DNA of 46,104 bases. Source: Planctomycetales bacterium. Its GTDB lineage: Bacteria > Planctomycetota > Planctomycetia > Isosphaerales > Isosphaeraceae. The notes under the pieces are model-generated. The model saw only the letters and a list, made by a program, of their open reading frames with translations, was not told where the DNA came from and made no database searches. This document shows positions 35,247 to 44,005 of the stretch, in pieces. The stretch covers positions 1 to 46,104 of the forward strand of contig DAIDHB010000494.1 in NCBI GenBank assembly GCA_027452145.1, given 5' to 3'. Made by a program: the position numbers and the translations under genes. Position 1 is the stretch's first letter. Each line of letters opens with the position of its first letter.

Positions 35247-38200
35247 ATGCCCCGACTCTCGCGGATCGCCCTCGTCCTGATCGTCTGCACGGCGTCCGAG
35301 GCGCTCGCGCAGTCACCCGCTCCGAAGAAGAAGGCGGCCCGGTCCCGGCCTCCGGTCGCCATCCGCGATGCCGAGCTAGCCTCGCGGTCGATCCAGGTCT
35401 CCGACGGGCTGCGGCTGGGGATCTTCGCGACCGAGCCGATGGTGGGCAACCCCGTCGCACTCGGGATCGATGAGCGCGGCCGGGTGTACGTCGCCGAGAC
35501 CTATCGCCTCTACCGCGGCGTCACGGATACCCGCCGGCACATGAAATGGCTCGAAGACGACATGGCCAACCGGACCATCGAGGACCGCGTCGCCATGTTC
35601 CGGAAATATCTCAGCAAGCAAGAATTCGACGGCTATCGCGGGGTGACCGACCAGGTCCGCCTGCTCGAGGACGCCGACGGCGACGGCAAGGCCGACCGCG
35701 CCTCGATCTTCGCCGACGGCTTCGACAAACTCCCCGACGGCCCCGCGGCGGGCCTGGTGGCGCGGGCTGGGTCCGTCTGGCTGACGTGCATCCCGGACCT
35801 GTGGTACCTGCGCGACGACGACGGCGACGGCAAGGCCGACGTGCGCCGGTCGCTGTCGCACGGCTATGGCGTCCACGTCAACTACCTGGGTCACGACCTT
35901 CACGGGCCTGTCTTCGGGCCCGACGGCAAGCTCTACTTCAGCATCGGCGATCGCGGTTTCAACGTCCGGAACGAGGGCCGGGACCTCGTCTGCCTCGACA
36001 CAGGCGCGGTGCTCCGCTGCGAGCCCAACGGGTCGGACCTGGAAGTCTTCGCGACGGGCCTCCGCAACCCGCAGGGCCTGGCTTTCGATCGGTTCGGCAA
36101 CCTGTTCACCGGCGACAACAACTCCGACAGCGGCGACAAGGCGCGCTGGGTCCACGTCGTCGAGGGAGGAGACAGCGGCTGGCGGATCGGCTACCAGTAC
36201 CTCAGGGAGCCGGTCGCTCGCGGCCCGTGGAACGCCGAAAAGCTCTGGTATCCCCGGTGGTTCGGCCAGGCCGCCTATATCCTGCCGCCCCTGATCAACA
36301 TCGCCGACGGCCCCTCGGGGGTCGCCTGCGAGCCGGGCGCCAGCCTGCTGCCCGACCGCTATCGCAACCGCTTTTTCCTCTGCGACTTTCGCGGCGCCTC
36401 GGGCCAGAGCGGGATCCGATCGATCGCGATGGAACCCCAGGGCGCGTCGTTCCAGGTGGTGGATACCGATAAGTTCATCTGGGGAGTCGAGGCCACCGAT
36501 GTTGAGTTCGGCCCCGACGGCAAGCTCTACCTGACCGACTGGATCGAGGGCGCCGGCGCGACCGCGACCGGCAAGGGCCGCATCCGGACGGTCTTCGATC
36601 CCGCCCGTGCCACGGATCCTCGGGTGCGCGAGGTTCAGACGATCCTGGCCCGGGGGATGGACGGCCGCCCGGACGAGGAGCTGGCGCGACTGCTGGGCCA
36701 CCCCAACATGCGGGTTCGGCAGGAGGCGCAGTTCGCCCTCGCCGCGAAGGGGGCCGCGGCGATCGCGACGCTCGCCGGCCGGACCAAACCGGGGAACGAT
36801 CAACTCGCCCGAATTCACGCCATCTGGGGGCTCGGCCAGGTCGGTCGCAGGGAGCCTGGCGCATTCAAGGTGCTCTTGCCCCTGCTCGACGACGACGACG
36901 CGGAGGTCCGCGCGCAGACAGCCCGGGTCCTGGGCGATGCCCGCTGGGCCCCGTCCGGCGCGGCACTCGCGGCCATGCTGGGCGACGCCAGCCCTCGCGT
37001 CCGCTTCTTCGCCGCGATCGGCGTGGGCAAGCTCCGCCGCCGCGAGGCGGTTGCGCCGCTGCTCGCGCTGCTCCGCGACAACGCCGATCGCGACCCGTAC
37101 CTCCGGCACGCGGCCGTGATGGGCCTGTCGGGCATCGGCAACGTCGACACCCTGCTCGCGGCGATGTCCGACCCTTCGGCCTCGGCCCGGATGGGCGTCC
37201 TCCTGGCGCTTCGCCGACTGGCGAGTCCCGCGATCGCCCGATTCCTCGACGACCCCGAGCCTCGCGTTGTCCTCGAGGCCGCCCGGGCGATCTACGACGT
37301 CCCGATCGCGCCGGCGCTGCCGGGCCTGGCGAACCTGCGGGTCTCGGCAACCTCGTCGGAGCCGCTGCTCCGCCGGGTGCTCAATGCGAACCTCCGCCTC
37401 GGCGAGCCCCGGAATGCCTCGACCCTCGCCGAGCTGGCCGCGAACAAGAACATGCCGGTCCCGATCCGCGTCGAGGCGCTTCAGGCCCTGGCCGCCTGGG
37501 CAAAGCCGCCGGGGCTCGACCGAGTCGTCGGCCTGTGGCGGCCCCTGCCGCCGCAACCGGCCGGGCCCGCGGTCGATGCGCTCCGGCCGGTGCTGACGAA
37601 ACTCGTCAAGGATGCCCCGGATCCCGTCTCCCTCGCCGCGCTGCGCGCGATCGGCCCGCTCCCGCTCAGGGAGGCCAGCCCGCTCCTGTCGGCCCTGATC
37701 CTCGACGCGAGCCGGAAGCCAGGTCCGAGGGCCGAGGCGCTCCGGGCACTCGACCGGCTTCATGACGACAGCCTGGGCGCCGCCGTCTCGCGGGCTTTGA
37801 AGGACGGCGACCCCTCGCTGCGCATTGAGGCGCGCAGGCTCCTGGCGAAGCTCGATCCCGGCGAGGCCATCCCGATCCTGGAGTCGGCCCTCGAGCACGG
37901 CGGCATCGCCGAGCGCCGAGGCGCATTCGCGGCTCTCGGCGACATGAAGGACCCGGCCGCGGACCGCACCATCGCGCGCTGGCTCGACCGCCTCGGCACG
38001 AAGGATGTCCCGCCCGAGCTGGAGCTCGACCTGCTCGAGGCCGCCGGGCGGAGGAAGAACCCTGCGATCACGCGCCAGCTTCGCCGGATCGACGAGGCAA
38101 GACCCCACGACGACCCGCTGGCCGCCTACCGCGAGACTCTCGTCGGCGGCGACGCCGAGAACGGGTGGAAGATCTTCTCGCAGAAGGCCGAGGTGGAGTG

Positions 38201-38564
38201 CATCCGCTGCCACAAGGCCCGCGACCGCGGCGGCGAGGTCGGCCCCGACCTGAATGGCATCGGCACGCGCCACGATCGTCGCTATCTCCTCGAATCGATC
38301 ATTACCCCCGACCGGCAGATCGCCCAGGGCTTCGAGACCCAGGTGATCGCCACGTCCGACGGCCAGATCCACACCGGCATCGTCAAGGAAACCACAGCCG
38401 ACCACATCCGCCTGATCCGTCCCGACGGGAAGTTCGTGTCGGTGCCCAGGGCCGACATCGACGAGCAGAAGCGAGGCGCGTCGGCCATGCCGCAGGACGT
38501 GATCAAGCATCTCTCCCGCCGCGAGGTCCGCGACCTGGTCGAATTCCTGGCGACGCTGAAGTGA
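35247..38564 (+). CDS. PVC-type heme-binding protein: beta-propeller, HEAT repeats, cytochrome c
   Basis: Exported 1105-aa protein. The signal peptide ends near EALAQ (22). Residues about 40-450 form a membrane-bound-dehydrogenase-type beta-propeller (YVAETYRLYR, VRLLEDADGDGKADRASIFADGF, GRDLVCLDTGAVLRCEPNGSDLEVFATGLRNPQGL, FTGDNNSDSGDKARWVHVVEGGDSGWRIGYQYL). Residues about 470-960 are HEAT-like helical repeats (ARIHAIWGLGQVGRREP, RHAAVMGLSGIGNVDTLL). The C-terminal c-type heme domain has C985-IR-C988-H989 and continues to EVRDLVEFLATLK. The architecture is characteristic of the PVC superphylum and probably couples oxidation of a sugar or alcohol to electron transfer. The substrate is unknown. 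Confidence 0.92.
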   Translation: MPRLSRIALVLIVCTASEALAQSPAPKKKAARSRPPVAIRDAELASRSIQVSDGLRLGIFATEPMVGNPVALGIDERGRVYVAETYRLYRGVTDTRRHMKWLEDDMANRTIEDRVAMFRKYLSKQEFDGYRGVTDQVRLLEDADGDGKADRASIFADGFDKLPDGPAAGLVARAGSVWLTCIPDLWYLRDDDGDGKADVRRSLSHGYGVHVNYLGHDLHGPVFGPDGKLYFSIGDRGFNVRNEGRDLVCLDTGAVLRCEPNGSDLEVFATGLRNPQGLAFDRFGNLFTGDNNSDSGDKARWVHVVEGGDSGWRIGYQYLREPVARGPWNAEKLWYPRWFGQAAYILPPLINIADGPSGVACEPGASLLPDRYRNRFFLCDFRGASGQSGIRSIAMEPQGASFQVVDTDKFIWGVEATDVEFGPDGKLYLTDWIEGAGATATGKGRIRTVFDPARATDPRVREVQTILARGMDGRPDEELARLLGHPNMRVRQEAQFALAAKGAAAIATLAGRTKPGNDQLARIHAIWGLGQVGRREPGAFKVLLPLLDDDDAEVRAQTARVLGDARWAPSGAALAAMLGDASPRVRFFAAIGVGKLRRREAVAPLLALLRDNADRDPYLRHAAVMGLSGIGNVDTLLAAMSDPSASARMGVLLALRRLASPAIARFLDDPEPRVVLEAARAIYDVPIAPALPGLANLRVSATSSEPLLRRVLNANLRLGEPRNASTLAELAANKNMPVPIRVEALQALAAWAKPPGLDRVVGLWRPLPPQPAGPAVDALRPVLTKLVKDAPDPVSLAALRAIGPLPLREASPLLSALILDASRKPGPRAEALRALDRLHDDSLGAAVSRALKDGDPSLRIEARRLLAKLDPGEAIPILESALEHGGIAERRGAFAALGDMKDPAADRTIARWLDRLGTKDVPPELELDLLEAAGRRKNPAITRQLRRIDEARPHDDPLAAYRETLVGGDAENGWKIFSQKAEVECIRCHKARDRGGEVGPDLNGIGTRHDRRYLLESIITPDRQIAQGFETQVIATSDGQIHTGIVKETTADHIRLIRPDGKFVSVPRADIDEQKRGASAMPQDVIKHLSRREVRDLVEFLATLK

Positions 38565-38799
38565 GGGCCCGAGTGAATTGAATCCGAATCCAAAGCCGTC
38601 CCCACGCCGACCGATGCAATGTCCCGTCTATCCTGGCCATTGAGGGCAGATCATCGTCGCCGGCCGCCCGGTCGTCGCCGTGACCCGTCCGGCGCGCTCC
38701 GGCCCGGATGCACCGAGGACGATCGGTCCCCGGCGGCTCCAGGCGATCCGGTTGAAGCACGCCCCGCCGCCTCTTCCCCCCGCCGATCTTCCCGCTCGG
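38565..38799. other. Gene-free GC-rich region
   Basis: No gene is supported between the PVC heme protein and the first copy of the composite repeat. The sequence is extremely GC-rich. Confidence 0.4.
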
Positions 38800-38901
38800 C
38801 CCGCCCGGTCTCGCCCGGGCCCGGCCGCAGCCCGGCCGCCGACCGTCCGGAAGGTGATGTCCGTCGGGTTCCGGCCAGCGGCGGCGAGGGCGGATCAGGA
38901 C
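38800..38901. repeat. Composite intergenic repeat, copy A (modules 2 and 3)
   Basis: Module 2 (about 38804-38838, GGTCTCGCCCGGGCCCGGCC and onwards) is shared with five other copies to the right. Module 3 (about 38838-38900, containing GGTGATGTCCGTCGGGTTCC) is shared only with copy C at 41197-41280. It lies in the gap before the DUF4058 gene. Confidence 0.6.
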
Positions 38902-39112
38902 CGACGGAAGGAGAAAGTGACCGGGCACCGTCAGCCATGCGCTGTGTGCCCGTATCCGGGCGAGGCCGGCGCCCGGGCCGGGGATTCGCGATGATCCATC
39001 GTGCGGCCGCGAAGCACGGACGCTACACTGAACAGGCGGGAACACGGACAGGTTCTCGGACCATCCTGGTCCCGCGTGGATCCGTCCTGGTGGGCTGAGC
39101 GGGAGGTCGAGC

Positions 39113-39895
39113 ATGGCAGGACCGTTTCCGGGAATGGACCCCTACATCGAATGGCAAGCGGCGTGGCCCGACTTTCACAACGGCTTGATTGCGGAGATCC
39201 GGAACGAGCTGGGAGTCAGGCTACCGGATTCGTACGTTGCGCGGCTGGAAGAGCGCATCGAGGTCCTGACGGCGGACCAGTCCCCGCCGACATCGTTCCG
39301 TCCGGATGTCTCGCTCGGCCGTTTCGAGGGCGAGATTTCCCGTCACCGCACGGAATCGGCGCACGCCTCAACCGCCCTGCTCGAGCCGACGCTCGCCGAG
39401 GTCCTCGACCGCGATCCCGACGAGGTTCGGATCACCTGGGTGGAGATCCGTGCCCTGCCGGACCTGGAGCTGGTCACGGCCATCGAGGTCCTTTCGCCGG
39501 TCAACAAGTCCTGGCAAGGCCGGCAGGTCTGTCTCGACAAGCGCGACAGGTTGCATGACTCGCGGAAGGTGAATCTCGTCGAGATCGACCTGCTCCTCGG
39601 CGGCCCGCCCTTGCCGATGAAGCAGCGGATCGAGCCGGGCGGCTACTACGCGATCGTCGCCCGTGCCGAACGGCTGCCGGTGGCGGAGGTCTATCGCTGG
39701 ACGATCCGCGACCCACTACCACGGCTTCCCATCCCGCTCCGCGCTCCCGATCCCGACGTCGTGATCGACCTGGCCGCGCTGGTGAGCCGCGTCTACGAGC
39801 TGGGCCGTTATCATCGGACGTTGCGTCACGACCTGCCGCCGCCGGAAGGGCTCCCCATCACACCCGAAGATCGGGCCTGGCTTCAGGGGCAATAG
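39113..39895 (+). CDS. DUF4058 family protein
   Basis: Protein of 260 aa starting at an ATG with GGGAGG 6 nt upstream. The N-terminal signature PFPGMDPYIEWQAAWPDFHN is diagnostic of DUF4058. The core LELVTAIEVLSPVNKSWQGR resembles the PD-(D/E)XK-like E-V-L-S-P strand of Uma2 proteins. It is followed by VNLVEIDLLLGGPPLP and AYEVYRWTIRDPLPRLPIPL-type strands near the end. The family is expanded in Planctomycetes and Cyanobacteria, often in the same genomes as Uma2, and its function is unknown. It begins the accessory island at the right end of the window. Confidence 0.88.
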   Translation: MAGPFPGMDPYIEWQAAWPDFHNGLIAEIRNELGVRLPDSYVARLEERIEVLTADQSPPTSFRPDVSLGRFEGEISRHRTESAHASTALLEPTLAEVLDRDPDEVRITWVEIRALPDLELVTAIEVLSPVNKSWQGRQVCLDKRDRLHDSRKVNLVEIDLLLGGPPLPMKQRIEPGGYYAIVARAERLPVAEVYRWTIRDPLPRLPIPLRAPDPDVVIDLAALVSRVYELGRYHRTLRHDLPPPEGLPITPEDRAWLQGQ

Positions 39896-39979
39896 AGCTC
39901 GCGCGGCAGCGGTGCGAGCCCGGCCGGCGTTCATGACGGAAGATGTCCACGCCCCTGGCTTCCGCCGCGCCGCTTACCC

Positions 39980-40064
39980 CGCCCGCCGCGGCCGGCCTCG
40001 CCCCGGGCCGGCCGCATCCCGGGCGGGCCGGTCGGCGTCGCAGCCCGGCGGGCCGGCGGCCGGC
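39980..40064. repeat. Composite intergenic repeat, copy B (module 2)
   Basis: The full-length form of module 2 runs from GCCCGCCGCGGCCGGCCTCG to the CGGCGGGCCGGCGGCCGGC segment. It is closest to copies D and E. It lies between the DUF4058 gene and the second vapBC pair; no other feature is seen in 39896-40217. Confidence 0.75.
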
Positions 40065-40217
40065 TCGCCCTGGCGGATTCCTCGGCTTTCCTCCTCTCGC
40101 GGGGTCCCTCTGCGATCGGGGCCATCATCCCATCGCTTGAAACTGGACAACCTGGCACTTCCTTGCTTGAATCAAGGAGTCGGTTAACGCGGTGGCCGAG
40201 GGCTGGGAGTGTGGACG

Positions 40218-40469
40218 ATGGCAACGGTATCGATCGAGCTTGATGAGGACCAGTCGCTTCGACTGCGCGCGTTGTCCGCGGCGCTCCGGCGGCCGGAGGA
40301 AGACCTCGCCCGCGAGGCCGTCCGGCAGTACCTGGACGACCATGCCGAGTCCGCCCGTCCGGAAACCAACGGGAGGTACGAGGCTCTTCGCGCGATGATC
40401 GGTCTGGCCAGCTCCGGCCCGGACGACCTCTCCGTCGTGCACGACCTTCGGCGGGATGACCCGAAGTGA
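40218..40469 (+). CDS. VapB-type antitoxin, ribbon-helix-helix
   Basis: Antitoxin of 83 aa from the ATG at 40218 with GGGAG 8 nt upstream; a GTG at 40209 is also in frame. The N-terminal strand TVSIELDEDQSLRLRALSAALRRPEEDLAREAVRQYLDDH fits a CopG/Arc-type ribbon-helix-helix DNA-binding domain. The C-terminal part (NGRYEALRAMIGLASSGPDDLSVVHDLRRDDPK) carries the acidic, toxin-binding region. Its stop overlaps the toxin start (GTGA, 40466-40469). The antitoxin fold differs from the AbrB-type vapB at 18948, so the two pairs are unrelated systems. Confidence 0.85.
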   Translation: MATVSIELDEDQSLRLRALSAALRRPEEDLAREAVRQYLDDHAESARPETNGRYEALRAMIGLASSGPDDLSVVHDLRRDDPK

Positions 40470-40888
40470 CGGTATTCATCGACTCGGGCGGGTGGCTCTC
40501 GGTCGTGGTGGCGACCGACCGGTATCACGAGGCCGGCAAGTCGTATTTCGAGGCGATCATCGACCTCCGGGCCTCGGTCGTGACGACCGACTTCGTCCTG
40601 GACGAGGTCATCACCCGCTTGCGATACGACGTCGGGCATGCCCGGGCGGCGGAGTTCCTCGCCCTGGTCGACCGCGCCGCGGCGTTCGGGGTCCTGCGAG
40701 TCGTTCGCATCACCGACGAGCTCTGGGACAGCGCCGAGGCGATCTTTCTCAGGTACGCCGACGTCTGTCTCTCGTTCACCGATTGCACGTCCTTCGCGTG
40801 GCTCGCGGCGAACCCCGTCGACGAGGTCTTCGGCTTCGACTCGCATTTCGAGATCATGGGCCACGTCCTCCAGCCTCCGCTCGCGTGA
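40466..40888 (+). CDS. VapC-type toxin, PIN-domain ribonuclease
   Basis: PIN-domain protein of 140 aa starting at GTG 40466, which overlaps the antitoxin stop. The four acidic residues are in place: D6 (VFIDSGGW), E47 (FVLDEVITRL), D106 (LSFTDCTSF) and D125 (VFGFDSHFEIMG). The length and the full acidic set suggest an active ribonuclease of the VapC type. The subgroup with 'FTDCTSF' and 'FGFDSHF' is common with RHH-type partners. It is followed by a long repeat-bearing gap. Confidence 0.88.
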   Translation: MTVFIDSGGWLSVVVATDRYHEAGKSYFEAIIDLRASVVTTDFVLDEVITRLRYDVGHARAAEFLALVDRAAAFGVLRVVRITDELWDSAEAIFLRYADVCLSFTDCTSFAWLAANPVDEVFGFDSHFEIMGHVLQPPLA

Positions 40889-41058
40889 GCCGTCCACCGC
40901 ATCCGGACCAGCGATCCGACAGGGACCAGATCGGCCGCCAGGCCGTCGGCGACCGCTCGCCCGCCGGGCGGCTTCGTGCCCGTCCCTGTCCGCGAGAAAC
41001 GGAACCTGGGAACCGCTCGGACCTCGCGCGAGGAAAGCACCCTTGCAGCCCGAACCGC
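40889..41058. other. Gene-free GC-rich region after second vapC
   Basis: No gene is supported. The stretch leads into copy C of the composite repeat. Confidence 0.4.
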
Positions 41059-41280
41059 CCCGCCCGCCGCGGCCGACCTCGCCCCGGCCCGGCCGCATCC
41101 CGGCCGGGACGGTCGGCGTTGCAGCCCGGCGATCCGACGGCACCTGGTCCGGTTTTCCATCAACACGGCGCCGCGTCTGCCCGCTCCGTCGGCCTGGCTG
41201 CCGACGGTCGGAAGGGTGATGTCTGTCGGGTCCCGGCCGGCGGCGGCGAGGGCCCGGACGGGCAAGTCGGGCGGATCAGA
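41059..41280. repeat. Composite intergenic repeat, copy C (modules 2 and 3)
   Basis: Module 2 (41059-41140, CGCCCGCCGCGGCCGACCTC onwards) is followed after about 55 nt by module 3 (41197-41280, TGCCGACGGTCGGAAGGGTG onwards). Module 3 is matched only in copy A, where it follows module 2 directly. The copy lies between the second vapC and the second Uma2 gene. Confidence 0.75.
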
Positions 41281-41504
41281 ATCCGCGTCCGACGGGGGCC
41301 AGACAACCGTTCTCTGCGCGACATGTCCCGGTGTTTTGGGGCTGCCGGCCTGGCCAGGCTCGCTCCGCGACGTGCGCCGGGGCGCCGGAAGGTGTTGACG
41401 TCCCCCGCTGGGCTGTGGATCAATGGGGATATCGGTGAGTCATGCTCGTCTGCGGCCCACCACGGCCACGCCGAGGAAGCTCGCACTCGGTCGGAGTGAA
41501 TCCC

Positions 41505-42119
41505 ATGTCCAGCCTCGCGTCGACGCCGACTCAACCGGCGGCCCCGATCCGGATCCCCTGGCCGCTCTACCGGATGTCGATCGAGCAATATGAGTCGCTG
41601 ATCGCCTCCGACTTCTTCGGCGAACGGGACGACGTCCACCTCATCGACGGATACGTGGTGAACCGTATGGCCGAATCGCCCTTGCACGGTACCGTCTGCG
41701 AAGCGATCCGGATGGCCATGGGGGCGATCTTCCTGGCCGTGGCCGGCTGGCATCTTCGTAGTGAAAAAGGTGTGCGGATTCCCTCGCAGACCAGCATCCC
41801 GCGCCCCGATCTCGCCGTGGTGCGCGGCGACTGGCGAGATTACCTGACCCACTATCCCGACGCGGCCGATGTCGCCATGGTCGCGGAGGTGTCCGTCTCG
41901 AGCCTGGACAAGGACCGGGCGCTGGCCGACATCTACGCGGCCGGCGGCATCCCGGTCTACTGGATCGTCGACGTCGACCGCGGCCAGGTCGAGGTGTACT
42001 CGGACCCCGGTCCATCCGGTTACCGGGCGCACGAGGTGCTGGCGCCCGGCCATGTGCTGCGCGTGGTGATCGATGGTGTCGCGATCGGAGAGATCGCGGT
42101 CTCCGACATCCTGCCCTGA
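41505..42119 (+). CDS. Uma2-family protein
   Basis: Uma2 (DUF820) protein of 204 aa from the ATG at 41505 with GGAG 9 nt upstream. The PD-(D/E)XK-like features are SIPRPDLAVVRGDW (D102), AMVAEVSVSSLDKDR (E128, with a nearby Lys) and GGIPVYWIVDVDRGQVEVYSDP, the C-terminal family signature. The early part SIEQYESLIASDFFGERDDVHLIDGYVVNRMAESPLHG is also typical. Unlike the copy at 5159 it has no coiled-coil tail. The function of the family is unknown; a nuclease fold is expected from family knowledge. Confidence 0.9.
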   Translation: MSSLASTPTQPAAPIRIPWPLYRMSIEQYESLIASDFFGERDDVHLIDGYVVNRMAESPLHGTVCEAIRMAMGAIFLAVAGWHLRSEKGVRIPSQTSIPRPDLAVVRGDWRDYLTHYPDAADVAMVAEVSVSSLDKDRALADIYAAGGIPVYWIVDVDRGQVEVYSDPGPSGYRAHEVLAPGHVLRVVIDGVAIGEIAVSDILP

Positions 42120-42336
42120 AAACCGCCTGCGAGTGTGGAAAAACCCCGGGCATGGGGGTCGGGAAAAGCTGAGGCATCGCGGAGCGACGCACAATCCGCG
42201 CGACGACGGCCGAGTCATCCGATGGACCTTCGCCCGGACACCCCGAAACGCGAAACCCGGATCTCTCCGACGGGTCCGAGGGTGACAGGTCCAGCTCGGT
42301 CGGGCCACCGGTCGTCGACGCACCCGAGGCTGGCTC
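42120..42336. other. Gene-free region after second Uma2
   Basis: No gene is supported. The stretch leads into copy D of the composite repeat. Confidence 0.4.
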
Positions 42337-42575
42337 TGCCGTCGGGCGAGACGCGGACCTGCGTCCTCGGATCGCAGCGCTGCATCCCCGGATCGGAGCG
42401 CCGGGACAGCGCCGTCGCCATCCGCCGCCCGCGGAACCGGCTGGGTGTGGATCTCGACCAGGCCCGGGTTCGCAACACCGCCGGCCCCGGCCTCGCCACG
42501 GCCGACCTCGCCCGGGGCCGGCCACATCCCGGGCGGGCCGGGCGGCGTCGCAGCCCGGCGGCCCGGCGGCCGGCT
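42337..42575. repeat. Composite intergenic repeat, copy D (modules 1 and 2)
   Basis: Module 1 (42337-42475, from CTGCCGTCGGGCGAGACGCG to TGTGGATCTCGACCAGGCC) is followed by module 2 (42498-42575). Copies D and E align over about 240 bp with roughly 85 percent identity judged by eye. It lies between the convergent Uma2 and HEPN genes. Confidence 0.8.
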
Positions 42576-42699
42576 TGCCGCTTTTGCTACTCCGATCACG
42601 CCGCGGCGGCAGGCCGGAATTCTTCGATCCCGGCATCTTCTGATCTCGCTGACGAGCGTCGAGGCCAGCGGCCCGGTTCTGACGTCCCGGCATGGGGTC

Positions 42700-43110
42700 T
42701 CACGCGGGAATCGACCCCACGGCCGAGGCGTGGCGAGTGGGGTCGGCTTCGATGTCATCCAGGAGGACGACCGCGGCGCGGGCATCGGCCAGCGCCGAGA
42801 CGGCGATGCCTGAGGTCACGAAAGGCGACGCCCGCCGGAGCTGGTAGTCCGCCGCATTGCGGAGCCGGCCGAGGGCTTCCAGCGTCAGGCCGATTCGCTT
42901 GAGATCGGGCTCGGAGGCGTAAACCAGCTTGAGCCGGGCGAAGGTGTGCACCTTGTCGCGGGGCGGCGGCGAGAAGCCCCAGCGCCCGAGACCGTCGAGC
43001 ACCTCGTGCAGCAGCGCGTAGTAAGCCCGTCCGACGCTGGCTCTCCAGTGGGCCTCGCCCGGGCCGGCCGCCAGCTCGCCCGCCACGTCGAGCCACGCCC
43101 TACCGTCCAT
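42700..43110 (-). CDS. HEPN-domain protein, probable ribonuclease toxin
   Basis: Protein of 136 aa from the minus-strand ATG at 43110. It fits the HEPN fold: AHWRASVGRAYYALLHEVLDGLG contains the R28-x6-H35 motif (RAYYALLH), the Rx4-6H signature of active HEPN ribonucleases. The second helix pair is KRIGLTLEALGRLRNAADYQLRR, with the familiar 'LRNxADY'. The start overlaps the end of the upstream gene (43100-43426) by 11 nt, so translation is probably coupled. Together they have the layout of a toxin-antitoxin pair, but the partner is not a recognisable MNT nucleotidyltransferase. The ribonuclease call is from family knowledge. Confidence 0.82.
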   Translation of the reverse strand: MDGRAWLDVAGELAAGPGEAHWRASVGRAYYALLHEVLDGLGRWGFSPPPRDKVHTFARLKLVYASEPDLKRIGLTLEALGRLRNAADYQLRRASPFVTSGIAVSALADARAAVVLLDDIEADPTRHASAVGSIPA

Positions 43111-43426
43111 CGTCGTGGTAGACCGACAGCAGGGTGAAGTCGTGGCAGGTCTCGGGCGGGAACGTGGACAACAGCCAGTCGTTCCAGTCGCGATGCGTCG
43201 GATCGTCCTCGGGCGAGATGCCGTCGCGATGGGCCCACAGGACCACGCCGGCGGGGATCTCCTCGGTCGCCTCATCCAGCACCACCTCGATCGATCGCAG
43301 GCCGGGCACGACGGCCCGGGCGTGCTCGATCATCAGCTCGAGCTCCGGGCGTTGACCCATGCGGTCGACGAAGCCCCGGGCCTCGGGCGAGATCGTGACC
43401 GGGATCAGGGTCGAGGAAGTCGGCAT
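43100..43426 (-). CDS. Unknown partner of the HEPN protein
   Basis: Protein of 108 aa from the minus-strand ATG at 43426. Stretches include FVDRMGQRPELELMIEHARAVVPGLRSIEVVLDEATEEIPAGVVLWAHRDGI and DPTHRDWNDWLLSTFPPETCHDFTLLSVYHDDGR. The acidic C-terminal half and the position upstream of a HEPN gene suggest an antitoxin or a targeting subunit. It lacks the GSxxRG and Dx(D/E) motifs of MNT antitoxins. I do not recognise a family. Its end overlaps the HEPN start by 11 nt. Confidence 0.75.
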   Translation of the reverse strand: MPTSSTLIPVTISPEARGFVDRMGQRPELELMIEHARAVVPGLRSIEVVLDEATEEIPAGVVLWAHRDGISPEDDPTHRDWNDWLLSTFPPETCHDFTLLSVYHDDGR

Positions 43427-43578
43427 GGAGCGCTCACGGCCATCGAGACAGGGAGAAGGACGCAAAACCGGCGGGACGACAGAAGAGCCCCCCAATCGAT
43501 TCTAATCCGGATGCCAGCAACCGGCAAACCCGCCTCACCCGGGCGATTTTGACGGCCAGGTACCGCTCGGTCATACGA

Positions 43579-43820
43579 CCTGCCATCGGGCGAGACGCGG
43601 ACCTGCGTCCTCGGCTCGCTGCCCCGCATCCCCGGATCGGAGCGACGGGACAGCGCCGTCGCCATCCACCGCCCGCGGAACCAGCGGGGTGTGGATTGCG
43701 ACCAGGCCGGGCCTCGTACCGCCGCCGGTCACCCCCGTCCCGCCGCCCGCCCCGGCCGGCCTCGCCCCGGTCCGGCCACATCCCGGGCGGGCCGGGCGGC
43801 GTCACAGCCCGGCGGGCCGC
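43579..43820. repeat. Composite intergenic repeat, copy E (modules 1 and 2)
   Basis: Module 1 (43579-43712, CTGCCATCGGGCGAGACGCG onwards) and module 2 (43753-43820, CCCCGGCCGGCCTCGCCCCG onwards) occur in the same order and orientation as in copy D. It lies in the 43427-44005 gap between the divergent HEPN-partner and XRE genes; no other feature is seen there. Confidence 0.8.
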
Positions 43821-44005
43821 TCCGGCGACAGGCCGATCTTCGTGATGCGCGGATTTTTCCGATCCCAGAGAGTGGTTCCGTTTGACAGGCCGGGTCGCGA
43901 GGAAGCATCCTGAACTTGACATTGTCCTGGCTGAGACCGATCCTCCGTGGAATGATCGCGTCGTCTGGTCTGGTCTGGTCCGTCCGGGTAGAAAGCGAGC
44001 GATCG

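Noticed and set aside
35376..38510. 1044-aa minus-strand open frame opposite the PVC heme protein
   Set aside because: It has no recognisable motif or signal peptide and mirrors the codon bias of the sense gene, whose propeller, HEAT and heme motifs are clear.
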